Source: an uncultured Clostridia bacterium | GTDB taxonomy: Bacteria; Bacillota; Clostridia; Christensenellales; Borkfalkiaceae | DNA length: 40,517 nucleotides | Assembly (NCBI GenBank): GCA_947176485.1 | Contig: CAMWQS010000002.1 | Location: 1 to 40,517, forward strand | Direction: 5' to 3' | Shown here: positions 22,626 to 35,400 of the stretch, piece by piece | How the letters are laid out: each line of letters starts with the position of its first letter | Position numbering within the stretch: position 1 is the first letter of the stretch | Program-made: the position numbers and the translations under genes | The notes under the pieces: generated by a model | Database searches by the model: none | Told to the model about the DNA's origin: nothing | Seen by the model: the letters and a program-made list of their open reading frames with translations, nothing else

Positions 22626-24128
22626 ATGAAAAAGGGCAACGGCAACAACAAAATAGCAAAGTTGATTGCACTGGTTATTCTCATAATCGGTATTTTCGCG
22701 CTGTTCGTTTTTGCTCTTTTACGCCAGTACCAAATTTACAGCGGCAAGTTCCCCGAAATTTCTACGGGAATAAAATATCTTTATATCGTGCTCGTGGTGC
22801 TGCTGCCGTTATTGCTCGTTTTATTAATTCGCGTAACCTTTTCCAAGCGCGACAATACCGACCTTATCACGCCCGACTACTTTGACGTAAACTTCAAAAA
22901 GCTCGAGCGGGAAAAGCAAGCCGTACAGAGCCGCGACGTTCCCAAGCTTGCCAACGTCGATTTTCCTATTAATAATTACGCGCCTGCACGCGTAAACGCA
23001 GCTGCAAGCCCGGATGCGGCGGAGGGCGAAGAGGAAGTAAACGAAGGCGGCTCACGCTTCTATATGCTTACCGAGATAGACAAAGAGTACGAGAACTACA
23101 CCCGCCCCGACTACGACGACGATATAACGCTAAAAGAGCTGTGCGAAGAATTCCGCAACTTCTCGGCTGGGAAATTAAAGCTGTACTACGATATCGAAGA
23201 TATAAGAAGATTTATCGGTGCATTGGCTGTAACAAAGCTTATAATCCTTCAAGGTATGTCCGGTACAGGTAAAACCTCATTAGCATACGCCTTCGGCGAG
23301 TTCTTGGAAAATAAGACCGTAGTCGTACCCATCCAGCCTATGTGGAAGGAAAGAACGGACTTAGTAGGTTACTACAACGAATTCACCAAGAGATTTAACG
23401 AAACGACGCTTTTGTACAAAATGTACGAGGCTAACAATAACGAAGAAATCTACATAACCGTCCTCGACGAAATGAACATAGCAAGAGTTGAGTACTACTT
23501 CGCAGAATTCTTGTCTTTGCTTGAAATACCCAACCCCGACGGGCGCAACCTTGACGTAGTGGCAGACAGATGGGAAGACGACCCCAAGCTGTTACAGCAT
23601 AACGGTAAACTAAGACTTCCCACCAACATGTGGTTCGTAGGCACTGCAAACAACGACGACAGTACCTTCTCGATATCGGATAAGGTTTACGACCGTGCAA
23701 TGGTCTTGAACTTAGATAAAAAGGCAACGCCGTTCGAGGCAGAGGGAAGTTGTAAGAAGATATCCTCAACGCACCTTGAAACACTTATGGCAAAGGCGCA
23801 GAGGGAGTACGACCTCAGCGACAGAAACCTTCGAAGAATTAAGAAACTCGACGAGTATATGATAAAGACCTTCCACATCACTTTCGGTAACCGTATTATG
23901 AAGCAGATACGCTGTTACGTACCCGTACTCGTGGCTTGCGGGGGAACGGAGCTTGAAGCCTTGGACGATATCCTTGCAAGAAAGGTATTCCGCAAACTCG
24001 AAAGCAAAAACCCCGTACACGTCAAACAGATGGCGGACGGAGTGTGCGCGTACTTAGACGAGCTTTTCGGCGAAGATAAATTGCCTTTGTGCAAGGAAAC
24101 TATAAGATTAATCGAACAGAACGTATAA
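22626..24128 (+). CDS. Membrane-anchored McrB-like AAA+ ATPase, copy 2
   Basis: 500 residues. The N-terminal part is unrelated to copy 1. Two membrane helices (about 11-32 and 51-70) flank a short outside loop, and both ends are inside by the positive-inside rule. The AAA+ motor from residue 130 onward is identical to copy 1 in all 371 residues (Walker A at 210-218, Walker B at 276-283). The same motor is thus offered on two different membrane anchors, which suggests a mixed ring or two interchangeable assemblies. AAGGAG overlaps the end of the DUF2357 gene, 9 nt upstream. Confidence 0.88.
   Translation: MKKGNGNNKIAKLIALVILIIGIFALFVFALLRQYQIYSGKFPEISTGIKYLYIVLVVLLPLLLVLLIRVTFSKRDNTDLITPDYFDVNFKKLEREKQAVQSRDVPKLANVDFPINNYAPARVNAAASPDAAEGEEEVNEGGSRFYMLTEIDKEYENYTRPDYDDDITLKELCEEFRNFSAGKLKLYYDIEDIRRFIGALAVTKLIILQGMSGTGKTSLAYAFGEFLENKTVVVPIQPMWKERTDLVGYYNEFTKRFNETTLLYKMYEANNNEEIYITVLDEMNIARVEYYFAEFLSLLEIPNPDGRNLDVVADRWEDDPKLLQHNGKLRLPTNMWFVGTANNDDSTFSISDKVYDRAMVLNLDKKATPFEAEGSCKKISSTHLETLMAKAQREYDLSDRNLRRIKKLDEYMIKTFHITFGNRIMKQIRCYVPVLVACGGTELEALDDILARKVFRKLESKNPVHVKQMADGVCAYLDELFGEDKLPLCKETIRLIEQNV
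23013..24128 (+). repeat. Direct repeat, AAA+ cassette copy 2
   Basis: Second copy of the 1116-bp cassette, same orientation, offset 3369 bp from copy 1. The 380-bp tract 23611-23990 is identical to 20242-20621. Confidence 0.95.
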
Positions 24129-24157
24129 TTTACCCCTGAAATTGTGAGGGACTACCC

Positions 24158-26392
24158 ATGTCTAAATTCAGAAGTTTAATTTTAATAATCGGATTAACGG
24201 TAATCGCCGTGGCGGCTGCGCTTTTGACGGTGCTGGTTTTGTATGCAACGGGAACGATAGTTACCGACCCCATCGAGCTCGTCTATACCGTCGGCAGCAA
24301 AAGCAAGTATTACGACGGCACGCCTTTGACCTTGGCTGACGACGATTACAGCCTCGTAAGCGGAAGCGTTTTGGAAGGACATACCGCACAAGTCAAAATA
24401 ATAGGTTCACAGACCAACGCGGGCGAAAGCGAAAGCACGTTGGAGGTTAAAATTCTCGATAAGAACGGCTTTGACGTTTCGGGCGAATACGCCGTCAAGG
24501 TCAACACGGGCACCCTCACGGTAGAAAAACAGATTTTATCGGTTTCCGTTAAAAGTGACGAGGTTTATTACAGCGGCAAGGAAATCGTGTTTAATAAATA
24601 CGAGGTTACCGGTGGCGAGCTTGCAAGGGGGCACAAATTGGGCGGCGTAAGCGGCACGCTTTTAAACGCGGGGGAAAGCCTTCCCAAAAACGTTGCGCCC
24701 GTCGTTTACGACGCTTTCGATAACGACGTAACCGCAAACTACGACTTCGGCGGGTTCAATATCGGCGACGTTACGGTCGTTGCCCGTCCCCTTACGGTAA
24801 AGCCCAAAAACGTTACTAAGGTTTACGACGGAATTCCGTTTACCGCGTACGAGTACGAAATTACCGAAGGCTCGCTTGCACCCGGGCATGAAATAGAATG
24901 CACCATAACCAATATGGGTGGCGACGTTGCAACCTTTACCGACTGCACCGGCAGCAACGGCGAAAGAATAAGGATAGATTCTTTTAAAATCGTCGACGAA
25001 AACGGTAAAGAGGTAGAGAATTGGGAGAAGAACTACGATTACTCTACGGGTGATGCAGGGCTCGTTACAATCGAGCAACGCCCGCTCACTATAAAAACCG
25101 CGTCCGAAACCTTTATATACGACGGCGAAGCGCATTACAACGATACCTATCAGATATTCTACGGCACGCTTGCGCCCGGGCAAAAGCTTACCATAACGGA
25201 ACCCACTAAGGTTACTACGGTGCAGCAGGGAGTACTCAACAAAGTTAGCTGCGTAATTACCTTGGATGACGACGACGGCTCCACCGTTGACGGGAACTAC
25301 GATATTACTTATATCGAGGGCACCTTGTCGGTTAAGCCGTTTGACCTTACGGTTTACACCAAGTCGTACACGCGGGTATACGACAAGGATAAAACCTTGG
25401 GCGACGCTATGGACGACGATAACTACTGGCTCTCCGTTAAGCTTCCCGAAAAGTTCACTTTAACTGCCGAATGCCCCGACACGATAAAGGCTTTGGTTGA
25501 CGCCGTTGAAGAAACTTATTACAAGCTTCAAAATATTACCATTACTACCGAGGGCGAAAACGGCGTTATCGACTGCACCGGAAACTTCAATATCAACGTA
25601 GTAGACGGCACTTATTCCATAACCAAGCAACCGGTAAAATTATCTGCAAGCACGACGCTAAAAAGTACTTACGACGGCGAAGCTTACACTTTTGATAACG
25701 ATGAAGTATTCGCGGGCGTAAATTTCAGCGACTACGATTTCACCGCCGCTAACTTTACGGTAGACGGCTACTACGAAATCAAAGACGTCGGCAAGCATTA
25801 CTACACTGCCGAATTTACGGGTAGTTCCGATAACTACGACGTAACGGTAGAAAACGGCGTAGTCGAAATCGAGAAAATGTCTGTAACCCTTAATTTTACG
25901 GGCGAGCTCGTAATGAATTACAGCGGTGCGTTCGGCTATTACGATAAGGACGAGGATATAATCGACGGACTCAGCGTCGGCGAAATAGGCACGGTAGAGG
26001 CGGCGGTATTTTCAAAAAACAAGATAGAAGAAATTACCGTTAAAAGCGTTACGGTATACAAAGACGGTAAGGATATAACCTCCAACCTCGAAATCGATTA
26101 CGAAAGCTTAAAAATACCCGTTACCATAAACAAGATAGCGTTCACCTTAAAGCCCGCTCCGTTCTCGGGTACCAGCATTGACGGCGTCGATTTTTCAAGC
26201 TTGGTTACCGCTACCGGACTGGTTGGCGGCGATTACGTAAAGGTTACGACGTGGGACGACGGTTACAGTGAGTATGGCGTAGAGTTCTACACGGTATACG
26301 ATTCAAAGGGTGAAGACGTTACCGACAAGTATTACGAGTGTACCAATCCTAACGCAACAGGCGTAATTAATCTTATTTACATAGACTACTGA
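24158..26392 (+). CDS. Membrane-anchored surface protein with about 8 YDG/MBG-type repeats
   Basis: 744 residues. One N-terminal membrane helix (about 7-31) follows a short basic start, with no obvious cleavage site, so it is likely anchored N-in and C-out. The rest is a chain of about eight beta-rich repeats of 80-100 residues. Each begins with a Y-D-G-like turn (KYYDGTPL, KVYDGIPF, FIYDGEAH, STYDGEAY), continues through L-A-x-G-H and NY, and ends in G-x-L-T-V followed by a basic/proline pair. This is the pattern of the YDG and MBG domains found in bacterial adhesins. No catalytic or sorting motif is visible. It starts 29 nt after AAA+ copy 2 and probably works with the giant protein that follows. 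Confidence 0.8.
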   Translation: MSKFRSLILIIGLTVIAVAAALLTVLVLYATGTIVTDPIELVYTVGSKSKYYDGTPLTLADDDYSLVSGSVLEGHTAQVKIIGSQTNAGESESTLEVKILDKNGFDVSGEYAVKVNTGTLTVEKQILSVSVKSDEVYYSGKEIVFNKYEVTGGELARGHKLGGVSGTLLNAGESLPKNVAPVVYDAFDNDVTANYDFGGFNIGDVTVVARPLTVKPKNVTKVYDGIPFTAYEYEITEGSLAPGHEIECTITNMGGDVATFTDCTGSNGERIRIDSFKIVDENGKEVENWEKNYDYSTGDAGLVTIEQRPLTIKTASETFIYDGEAHYNDTYQIFYGTLAPGQKLTITEPTKVTTVQQGVLNKVSCVITLDDDDGSTVDGNYDITYIEGTLSVKPFDLTVYTKSYTRVYDKDKTLGDAMDDDNYWLSVKLPEKFTLTAECPDTIKALVDAVEETYYKLQNITITTEGENGVIDCTGNFNINVVDGTYSITKQPVKLSASTTLKSTYDGEAYTFDNDEVFAGVNFSDYDFTAANFTVDGYYEIKDVGKHYYTAEFTGSSDNYDVTVENGVVEIEKMSVTLNFTGELVMNYSGAFGYYDKDEDIIDGLSVGEIGTVEAAVFSKNKIEEITVKSVTVYKDGKDITSNLEIDYESLKIPVTINKIAFTLKPAPFSGTSIDGVDFSSLVTATGLVGGDYVKVTTWDDGYSEYGVEFYTVYDSKGEDVTDKYYECTNPNATGVINLIYIDY

Positions 26393-26444
26393 TTCCATAA
26401 GAAAAACAAACACAAAAAATAACTGCAATTTATAAGGTTTAGTA

Positions 26445-29400
26445 ATGGCATTCGTATCGTATGACAGCTATAAAAACCGAATAGAAAAATTAGCCAAGTT
26501 CAAGAACTTCGTCGTAAAATACAAGTTCTTGATTATGGGCGTGCTCGCAGTTATTTTGGGTGGCGCGTCCGCCCTTATGGCAACTAAGGGCATGATTACT
26601 ACCGATATCACCTTGTCTGCCGATACCTACACCTACGGCGACAGCTACACGCCAACGGTCGGCACCGCGTTTTTAAGCGACGTCGGCTACGAATACAGCG
26701 TGCAGGGCAGCGACGAGTGGACGGAGCAAAAGCCCGTAAAGGTCGGCAAGTACAGCGTAAGGGCGGTATCGAACAAGTTAGTGGGCAAGGGCTACGGCAC
26801 ACCCGTCGACTTTGAAATTCTTCCCAAAAAAGTCGAATTTGCATTCGGCGACGAAACTTCTTTAACTTACGGCAACAAACCTCAAAGATACAACGTAGAC
26901 GGTTTGGTTTTAAGCGATAAAATAGACGTGAACGGCGCAGCCTTCGCTTACGATTATCACGACGAAGCCGACGACGTAAGCGATTGGACGGTTGACGTAA
27001 CCGTTGCCGCGGGCAGCGTTAAGATAGTCGACAAAAACGGAAACGATTCTTCCGATTGCTATATTTACGAAACGGCTGAAAAAACCTTTGCACTTACGAA
27101 GCGCAATCTTCCCGTTAGGCTTCAAAGCTCAAACGATATCTATCGCGGCGCGGAAATTTCCTACGCGGGCGAGCTCATGAGCCCCAACCTTGCCGAGGGC
27201 GACAGCATAGCGTTTGAAACCGAAATCACCCAAAACGGCAGCCCCGCAAAATTATTGGACGCGGGCACTTACGGCGTAAGCATTAAAGAAAATTCAATCA
27301 AAATAACCAAAGGCGGCTCGGACGTGACCAAGCGTTACGATATCGGCGCGCCCCAAAACGGCACCTTCACCGTAAGGCAAAGACCGTTAACTATAACCAC
27401 GCAGGACGGCAACAAGGTTTACGACGGCAAAGCCCTTTCAAACGAGGGCGCAACACCCGACAACTTAGTGACGGGGCACAAGCTTTCGCCTATCGGCGTT
27501 GCACCGTCCATAACCGACGTCGGCAAAATACCGAACGCGCAAACCTTCGATATTTTGGATGCAAACGGCGTAGAGGTTTCGCACAACTACGACTATCAGA
27601 ACAATTATAAATACGGCTATCTCACCGTAACGCCCCGCCCGCTCACTATAACGACCGAGGGCGGCGAATGGGAGTACGACGGCAAGGCTCACCCCGTAAC
27701 GGAATATAACGCAATCGGGCTTGCAGACGGGCAAGTGCTCGTAGTCAATTCCTACGCTTCTCAAACGGCAATTAACGTGGACGACAGCGGCAAAAACTCC
27801 GTCGAGTACAGTATCGCATGGCAAAGCGGCGGCGACGTATCCCGCGACAATTACGCGGTAACCGAAAATTACGGCGATATAAAGATAACCCCGATACCAT
27901 TAAGGGTATTCACGGATAACGGTAGTAAGCCTTACGACGGCACCCCGCTCAGCGTTGAAACTTACACCGTATTTTACGCAGGCACACATCTGAGCGGCAC
28001 GGGTTCAATGTCGTTAGACCTTACACCCGTCGGTAGTATTCCCCGAATTATTAACGTCGGCACAAAGGAAAACGCGATTAACTTCGCCGTGCCAAACAAT
28101 AACTACTACGTAAAAGAAACGGTTAACGGCACTTTGCAAATAACCCAAGCGGAAATAACTATAACGCTTGATAACGCTTCGTGCGACTACGGCGATACGC
28201 TTCCCGCACCCAATATCACGATAAGCGGAAGCGGCATCGTGGGCGGCGAGCTTTTCGGCGGCGATACTTTAACCCCCGCTTTTAAATATCTTAAAGACGG
28301 CGCGACCCCCGCAAGCTACGAGGCGGGCAAAACCTACGATATTTCGCTGGATACCTTAAACAGCAAATTCACCTACGGCAACGACGAACCCGTAACACAG
28401 CCCAACTATAAAATAACTTCTAATACGAGCACCCTCACCGTCGGCACACGCGCAATCACCGTTTATCTCAACGATACTACGGTAACCTACGGCAACGCAC
28501 TTATATACAACCTCGGCAACGAAGAGGTCGAAGGCGTAGTCGGCGGTCAAACCGTTCAAGTCAATTCTTCACAAGTGGTATTCGATATATCGTCGACTAT
28601 GCCCGACGCGGGCACGTACCCCGGCAAAATATCCTGCCCGACCACCGCAATTAAGATTTCAAACGGCACTACGGACGTAACCTCCAACTACGAAGTAACG
28701 GTAGAGGTCTCCACTCTCTATATCAGCCAACGCCCGATAACAGTTCACGCAAAGGATATTCTCGGCGTAATCTACGGCGTAACTCCTCAGTACGAGGTAG
28801 AGGTAGGCAACTATAAATCGATTACCGAAGACGGCCTTGCAAGCGGTGAAACGCTTACGGTTAACAACGTATCTTACCTTACGACAAACGGAATTCCCGT
28901 TGACCCGAGCGATAACCCCGACGTAGGCACTTACAAAATCAAACCCAGCAGTGTATCGATTACGAAGTCTAACGGCGACGACAGCTTGAAAAACTACGAT
29001 ATAACGCCCGCCGACGACGGCGTGTTTACTATCGTTGAGCGGCCTATCACTATACAGTCGGCAACCGACCTCGATTTGATTTACGACGGCACGGCACAGT
29101 ACAGAACGGGCAAAGAAGTTACTTCCGAGCTCAACGTTCTCGGTGGACACCGCATCGAAGTTACTAAATACACAACCGTAACCGACGTATCCGAAGGCAC
29201 CGTTACCAACGAGCTTAAATACGCAATTAAAGACTCGTTCAATAACGTCGTAACTACAAACTACGCTATCACGGACAACTTCGGCACGCTCAAAGTCAAC
29301 CCCAGACCCATCACTATACAGCTTAATAATTACACGGCGGTTTACGGCGAAAGCTACGCGTACGCGACGGGCGCGGGAAATTATGAAAACACCCCCGACC

Positions 29401-32400
29401 TCGTTAACGGCGAAACGCTTGAAGTAACCAAAGTTGCTTACGAGTTCGGCTTCGTTGTAACCCCCAACGTAAGGGATACGGCTTACTGGGTTAGAGGGGA
29501 TACCTTCAAGGTAACCAAAGCAAATGGCGTGCCCAGCACGGGCAACTACAAGGTTGAATGGGTAGACGGCTCGCTTGAAATTACCAAGCGCCATATCGAG
29601 GTTACGCTTAAATCCGACTCGGCAATCTACGGCAACGGCTACGCATACGCCACCGCGTACGCAGGCAACTACGCCAAGACTAAGCTTCTTGACCTTGAAA
29701 CGGGCAACGCGCTAGTTTCGGGCGAACAGCTTAAAATTACCGCAGTTACGTACGAGTACGGCACTGAACAGTACCCCGAAGTGAAAAAAGACGGAGGCGG
29801 TTATTGGATACGCCAAGACGGCTACGAAATAACCAAAGGCAGCGTAGACGGTAAGGGCAACTATGAAATTGAATGGGTAGACGGCACGCTTACTATAACC
29901 CAACGCGGTATATACGTAACCCTCAACGATATTGCCACCGTAAAATACGGCGAAGAAGTCAAGTACCCCGAAGGCTACAAGTCGGAGATGGGCGTACTGG
30001 ATATACATACCGTAACCGTAGGCGCAACTGCGGACGATATGTCGTTCAACCCTGCCGGGGCTGACGCAACCTTCGCTTACCCCGACGCGGGCAGTTACAC
30101 CTTCACTTGCGACGAAAGCTATATAAGCATTTCCGACGCAAGCGGCAAAGACGCAAAGCACAACTACACGGTAAACGTAGTAAAAGGCAGCCTTGAAATA
30201 GAAAAGCGCGAAATCACCGTTAAGCCTACTTCTTATTCGGTAGTGTACGGTGAAAACTTCAACTATTCCACGAACGCTAATCCCAACTACGAAAAAATAA
30301 CCGAGGGCAGCCTTGCAAACTTCGGCGGCGAAACGGAAACCCTTTATATTTTCGTTGACTTGCTTGAATTCGACGGCTTCGTTAAAAAGGACGTCGGCAA
30401 GTACACCTTCACCCCTAACCGTTACACAGTAACCAAGGTTGACGGCACAACCGACAGCTCGAACAACTACACCGTAGTTTTCGAAGAAGGCACCTTAACC
30501 ATAACGCCAAAAGTAATCCCTGTTGAGCTTGAAGAAGTTCCTTTCGTTTACGGCGAGGACGGCCACACGAAGAAAAGCTATGCCGAGCTGTACGCAGAAA
30601 AGATAACAGAGGTTACGATAACCCCCGCAGAAACTCTTAAACTTACTTTCAGCTTTACGAAAAACGGCACCCCCGCTGACCCCAAAGACGCGGGCGACTA
30701 CGGCGTTAAGATAACCAACGGTAAAACCAACAACTATGAAGTCGTATCTAACGATACGGGCAAGCTGACTATAAGCAAAAGACAAATTCACCCCGTACCT
30801 TATTTTAAAACCGCAGAATACGGCACTACGGAATTTATATATCCGTCGGTTGCGGCAAACGGTTCAACGAACTACGACGAGCAATTTAAAGAGTTTTACT
30901 ATAATTTGCCCGCGTATAACGAGAAGATTGAAATTTCAGTTAGCTACGATATCAGTGAAGAAGTGCCTTCCGTGGGCTTCTATAACGCTATTTGCGACGG
31001 TGTAAAGGTCTACGTTGACGGCGTTACCGGCGGCGCGATTGTCGCAAGCGGCAGCGACGGCTTGTTTGAAACCAAAAACTACACTATTTTCATTGACGAA
31101 GACAATTTCGCGGAAAAGCTTGAAATTACTCACCGTAAAATCAAGGTTACTTTAAACAGTATGCCCAACGCGGTTTACGGCGACGAAATCGCCTATAACG
31201 CGGGCGGCGAAACGGCGGATAACCTCGTCAACGGGCACGAGTTAACGGTAGACCCCAACGGCATAGAATTCGACCCTATTGGCAACGCAATCTATCCCAA
31301 CGCAGGCAGATACACTATTACTTCAAACGAAAACTTCATAAAGATTTTAAGCGGCGGAGACGAAGTTACCACGAATTACGAGGTAACCGAGGTTATAAAC
31401 GGCACGCTTACTATAAACGCACGCAAAATTACCTTGACCTTGGAAGATATGGGTGAAATCGTATACGGCACAAAAACACCCGTACCCACGATAACGGGCA
31501 CGGTCAACGGCGATACGGTAACGAACGACGAATTTATCTATAGTAATATCACTACGCCCACTATGTCGTCGTATTTTGAATCCGATTGGTTGAACGGCGG
31601 CGAAAACAGATACTTAACCGTGGGCACTTACCGCGTTTCTATCAATTTGAAAAACGTGCGCGTCTATACGTTTGAATATGCGAACGGCGCACCCGCAGAC
31701 ACCAAAAACTACGACGTTCAAGCGGTTCAATACGCTAACCTTATAGTAAAGCAGCGTCCAATCACCGTTGAATTACAACCCTTTACAAGGGTATACGGAC
31801 AAAACAACTCCGACACCTTAATTTGGCAGAAGAATGGCACCTCGACGGGCTTGTCGTATATCTCCGATATGGATATAAACGACTTGATTTCGATTGATAA
31901 CTTGGCAGCGGGCGAAGGTGTTTACAGCTTGTCCTTGGCAGTATACGCCGAAGGCACGGAAGACGGTGTGGTATGCAAAAACGCGGTCAAGTATTCCGTC
32001 GGGTTAAGCACGCTGGTTTTCCACTACGAGAATGAATCGTCGCAATATACCGAGAACTACGAATACACTTTACCCGCAACGGTAATCTTTGAAATAACCC
32101 CCAAGGACTTAACGGTTAACCTCGGTAATCTAACCTCCGCCTACGGCGAAGACCCGTTTAAAGACTATTTAGGTAAAACGACGACGGAAGGGCTTGCCTT
32201 TGGCGAAATGTTAAGAATTTACTCAATCTTTGCGGAAAAGGACGGCGTAGCCGTTGACGCTCAATACTCCGACGTGGGCAGTTATGACTTGAACGCAAAC
32301 GCTAAGGACACGTATATCTACCCTACTGCAACCTCAGCATTACCGATATACGAAGGCTATAAAAACTACGATATAACCTTTGAAGGCACCCTTAAAATAA

Positions 32401-35400
32401 ACAAGCGTAAAATCACCGTTCAGCTTTACGATAACGAAGTTTACTACGGTGAGGACTACGATTACTTAAATATAAGGGAAGGCGCGTACGTGGGCGTAGA
32501 CGGCGGCCTTGCCACCTGTGGCGAGCAAACGGAAACGCTTGAAATTACCCTCGTCGACTACGGCTTTGAAGCTGACGTATTCCCCAACGCAAGCCGCTTA
32601 ACCTACCCGGTAACAAACTTTGACTGTATTATCACTAAGGTTGACGGCGAAACGCCCGGCACTGATAACTACGATATCAAATTCACCGGCGCAAACCTTA
32701 CGGTAAACAGGCGCCCCGTTACGATAACCTTGCAGTCCGTAGAAGATATTATCTACGGTCAAGACCTTCCCATGCCCGAATACGTAATCAAATACGGTGA
32801 AAAGGACGGACTTGTAGGTAGCGATAAGTTCAACCCCGAATATCTTTGGAGGGAGAGCGGCAGTAACAATTATTACGGCTACGCCTATGAACCCCTTAAG
32901 GGCAACGTGGGCAAGTACGGAATTATCCTTTACCAGGCGTTTAGCTACTTCACCGACGCGGACGGTAACGAGGTTGATAACTACGATATCGTTTCAGAAA
33001 GCTCTTCAAACGAAGTAACCCTCAATATAACTCCGCGCCCCTTAACTATAGAGTTAAAGGATATAACGGTTGAGTACGGACTGTTTAATTCAAGCAGTGC
33101 ATACTTCACCGATGAGAGTATATACGATTTATTGGAAATAACCGGCGAAAACAAACTTGCCTTTAAAGAATCGTTTACTTTGGCAGAGATTCAGCCGATA
33201 AAAGATTCCGACGGCAACCGTCCGATAATGAAAAACGTGGGCAGCTACGACGTAGAACTCGTCGGGCTGAACGTGCTCCGTGGTGATAACGGTACAGACT
33301 TAATTTTCAGCACGCACAGCAACTACGAATTTGCGGAAGATTCCGTTTTAACTGCAACCGTAACCATTAACGCCAAAAAGATTGAAAACCTTAACCTTGG
33401 CACTTACAGCTTTACCTACGGCGAAGAAGAGGAGTTCAGGGAAAAATTCACCTACATAGCAAAATATCCCTACCTTGCCTTTGACGAAACTCTTACCCTT
33501 AAAACCTTCTACGCACTCGATAACGGCGGCAACCCTATTTCCGATAGGCTTGACGCGGGCGATTACACGATAAGCGCAAACCAATCAAGCGCAGTATTCT
33601 CCGACGAATACGGTCAAACCAACTACGAAGTAACCTTCACCGGCACCTTGACGGTTAAGCAAAGAGAAATTACGGTTGTATTGAACGCCTTAGGCTCTGT
33701 AAAATACGGCAAACCACTTGCTTATGCAACGGGGGACGGCAATTATAGGAACACCCCCGACCTTGTGTACGGTGAAAAGCTTGAAGTAGCAGTCAGCTGG
33801 TCGTTTAACGGCGAAATTATCGAAACGCCCAAAAACGCAGGTAGGTATGACTATGCGTTGGACGAAGATAACAGCAAAATTTTTGACGAAGACGGCAACG
33901 AAAAATCGAACGGAATTAAAAACTACTCGATTACTTGCACAAGCAAGATGGCTGTTATAACCAAGTACGGTATCACGCTAACTATCTATGACGAAGAAAT
34001 CTGTTACGGCGACGAACTTCAAGGCAAATCCGGCGTATTCTATCCCATAGATTTCTCGGGCGACGATTTGCCTTACAACGAAACCGTAGAGGTGGCTCAA
34101 AAATACGTCAAAGTAGTAGACGGCGTTGAAGTGGGCGAAGTAGAGAACCCCACGGAAGCGGGCATCTATAAAATTAAGTACGCAGCACATCAAGCTCGCA
34201 ACGAAGACGGAACCGTTTCGGAATACGTGAACTACTCGATAACGGTAGATACCGAAGGCACGCTTACTATTAAACCGCGCCCGATTACCGTCAACACCGT
34301 TGGTTTACCCGACGTATTCTACGGCGAACCCGTAAGCTACCCCGACGACTTAGACGACTACTGCGTGGTAGGCGGAGATGGACTTGTAGAAGGCGAGCAC
34401 GTTGCAATAACCTCGGTTGAGTACTACGACGAAAACGGCAACCCCGTCGACGGCGTACCCACGGCCACGGGCACCTACTTCATAGTTCCCACGGGCGTTG
34501 CAATTTACGACGATAACGGCAATTCCGTAAGCGTTGACAACTACGCTATTACTTATCCAGTCGTTCCCGACGAATTGACAACTTGCGGCACTATCAAGAT
34601 AATGCCCATATTGCTGCATTTGGTAACCGTCGACCACACTTGGGAATACGACGGCAAAGAGCATTCCGACACGGGCTATACGCTTTTACTTATTGACGAC
34701 GCGGGCAATATAACGGATAAGGAGTTCACGCTTTCCGAGGAAGAGGCAAAGCTCGTCAAGGTTGAGGAGAGCTACGCAACGATTAAAAACGCGGGCAGCG
34801 TTCCCAACGAAGTTACATACGACTTCTCCGATACCAACTACGTAATTGCAGAACCCATCGAAACCGGTACGCTTACTATAACCAAGCGCGAAATAACTTT
34901 AATAACGCCCGATTGTATTTATATGGTGTACGACGGTAAGACACACACACCCACGGAAGACACGATTGTAAATAAAATCGAAGAGCACCACTATTTGCTT
35001 GATTATATTACCGTTCAAGATGCGGGAGAATATGAATACAACACCACTATAACGGATATACTCGACGAAGATTTCGTGTCCGTAAAAGGCAACTACAAAA
35101 TTGAATACGAACACGGAACGTTAATCGTAAAACCCCGCCCCATAGGCTTACAGTCGGACGATAAAGAATTTATCTACAACGGCGAATGGCAATATTGGGA
35201 GGGCTACACTCAGCTTGCCGACGAAGATGAAGCGGATTACGGACTGGTTAGCGGACACGAAATTGCCGTTACGGACTACACCACAATCCTCACCGTTATG
35301 CAAGGCGAGGTTGACAACGACCTCGAATACAAAATCACCGACGCAGACGGCAACGTCGTTACGGACAACTACGAAATAAAAGAGGTCAACGGCAAGCTTA

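Noticed and set aside
19284-24128. Classical McrBC restriction system
   Set aside because: Neither the DUF2357 protein nor its neighbours show a nuclease or modified-DNA recognition domain, and both ATPases carry membrane helices.
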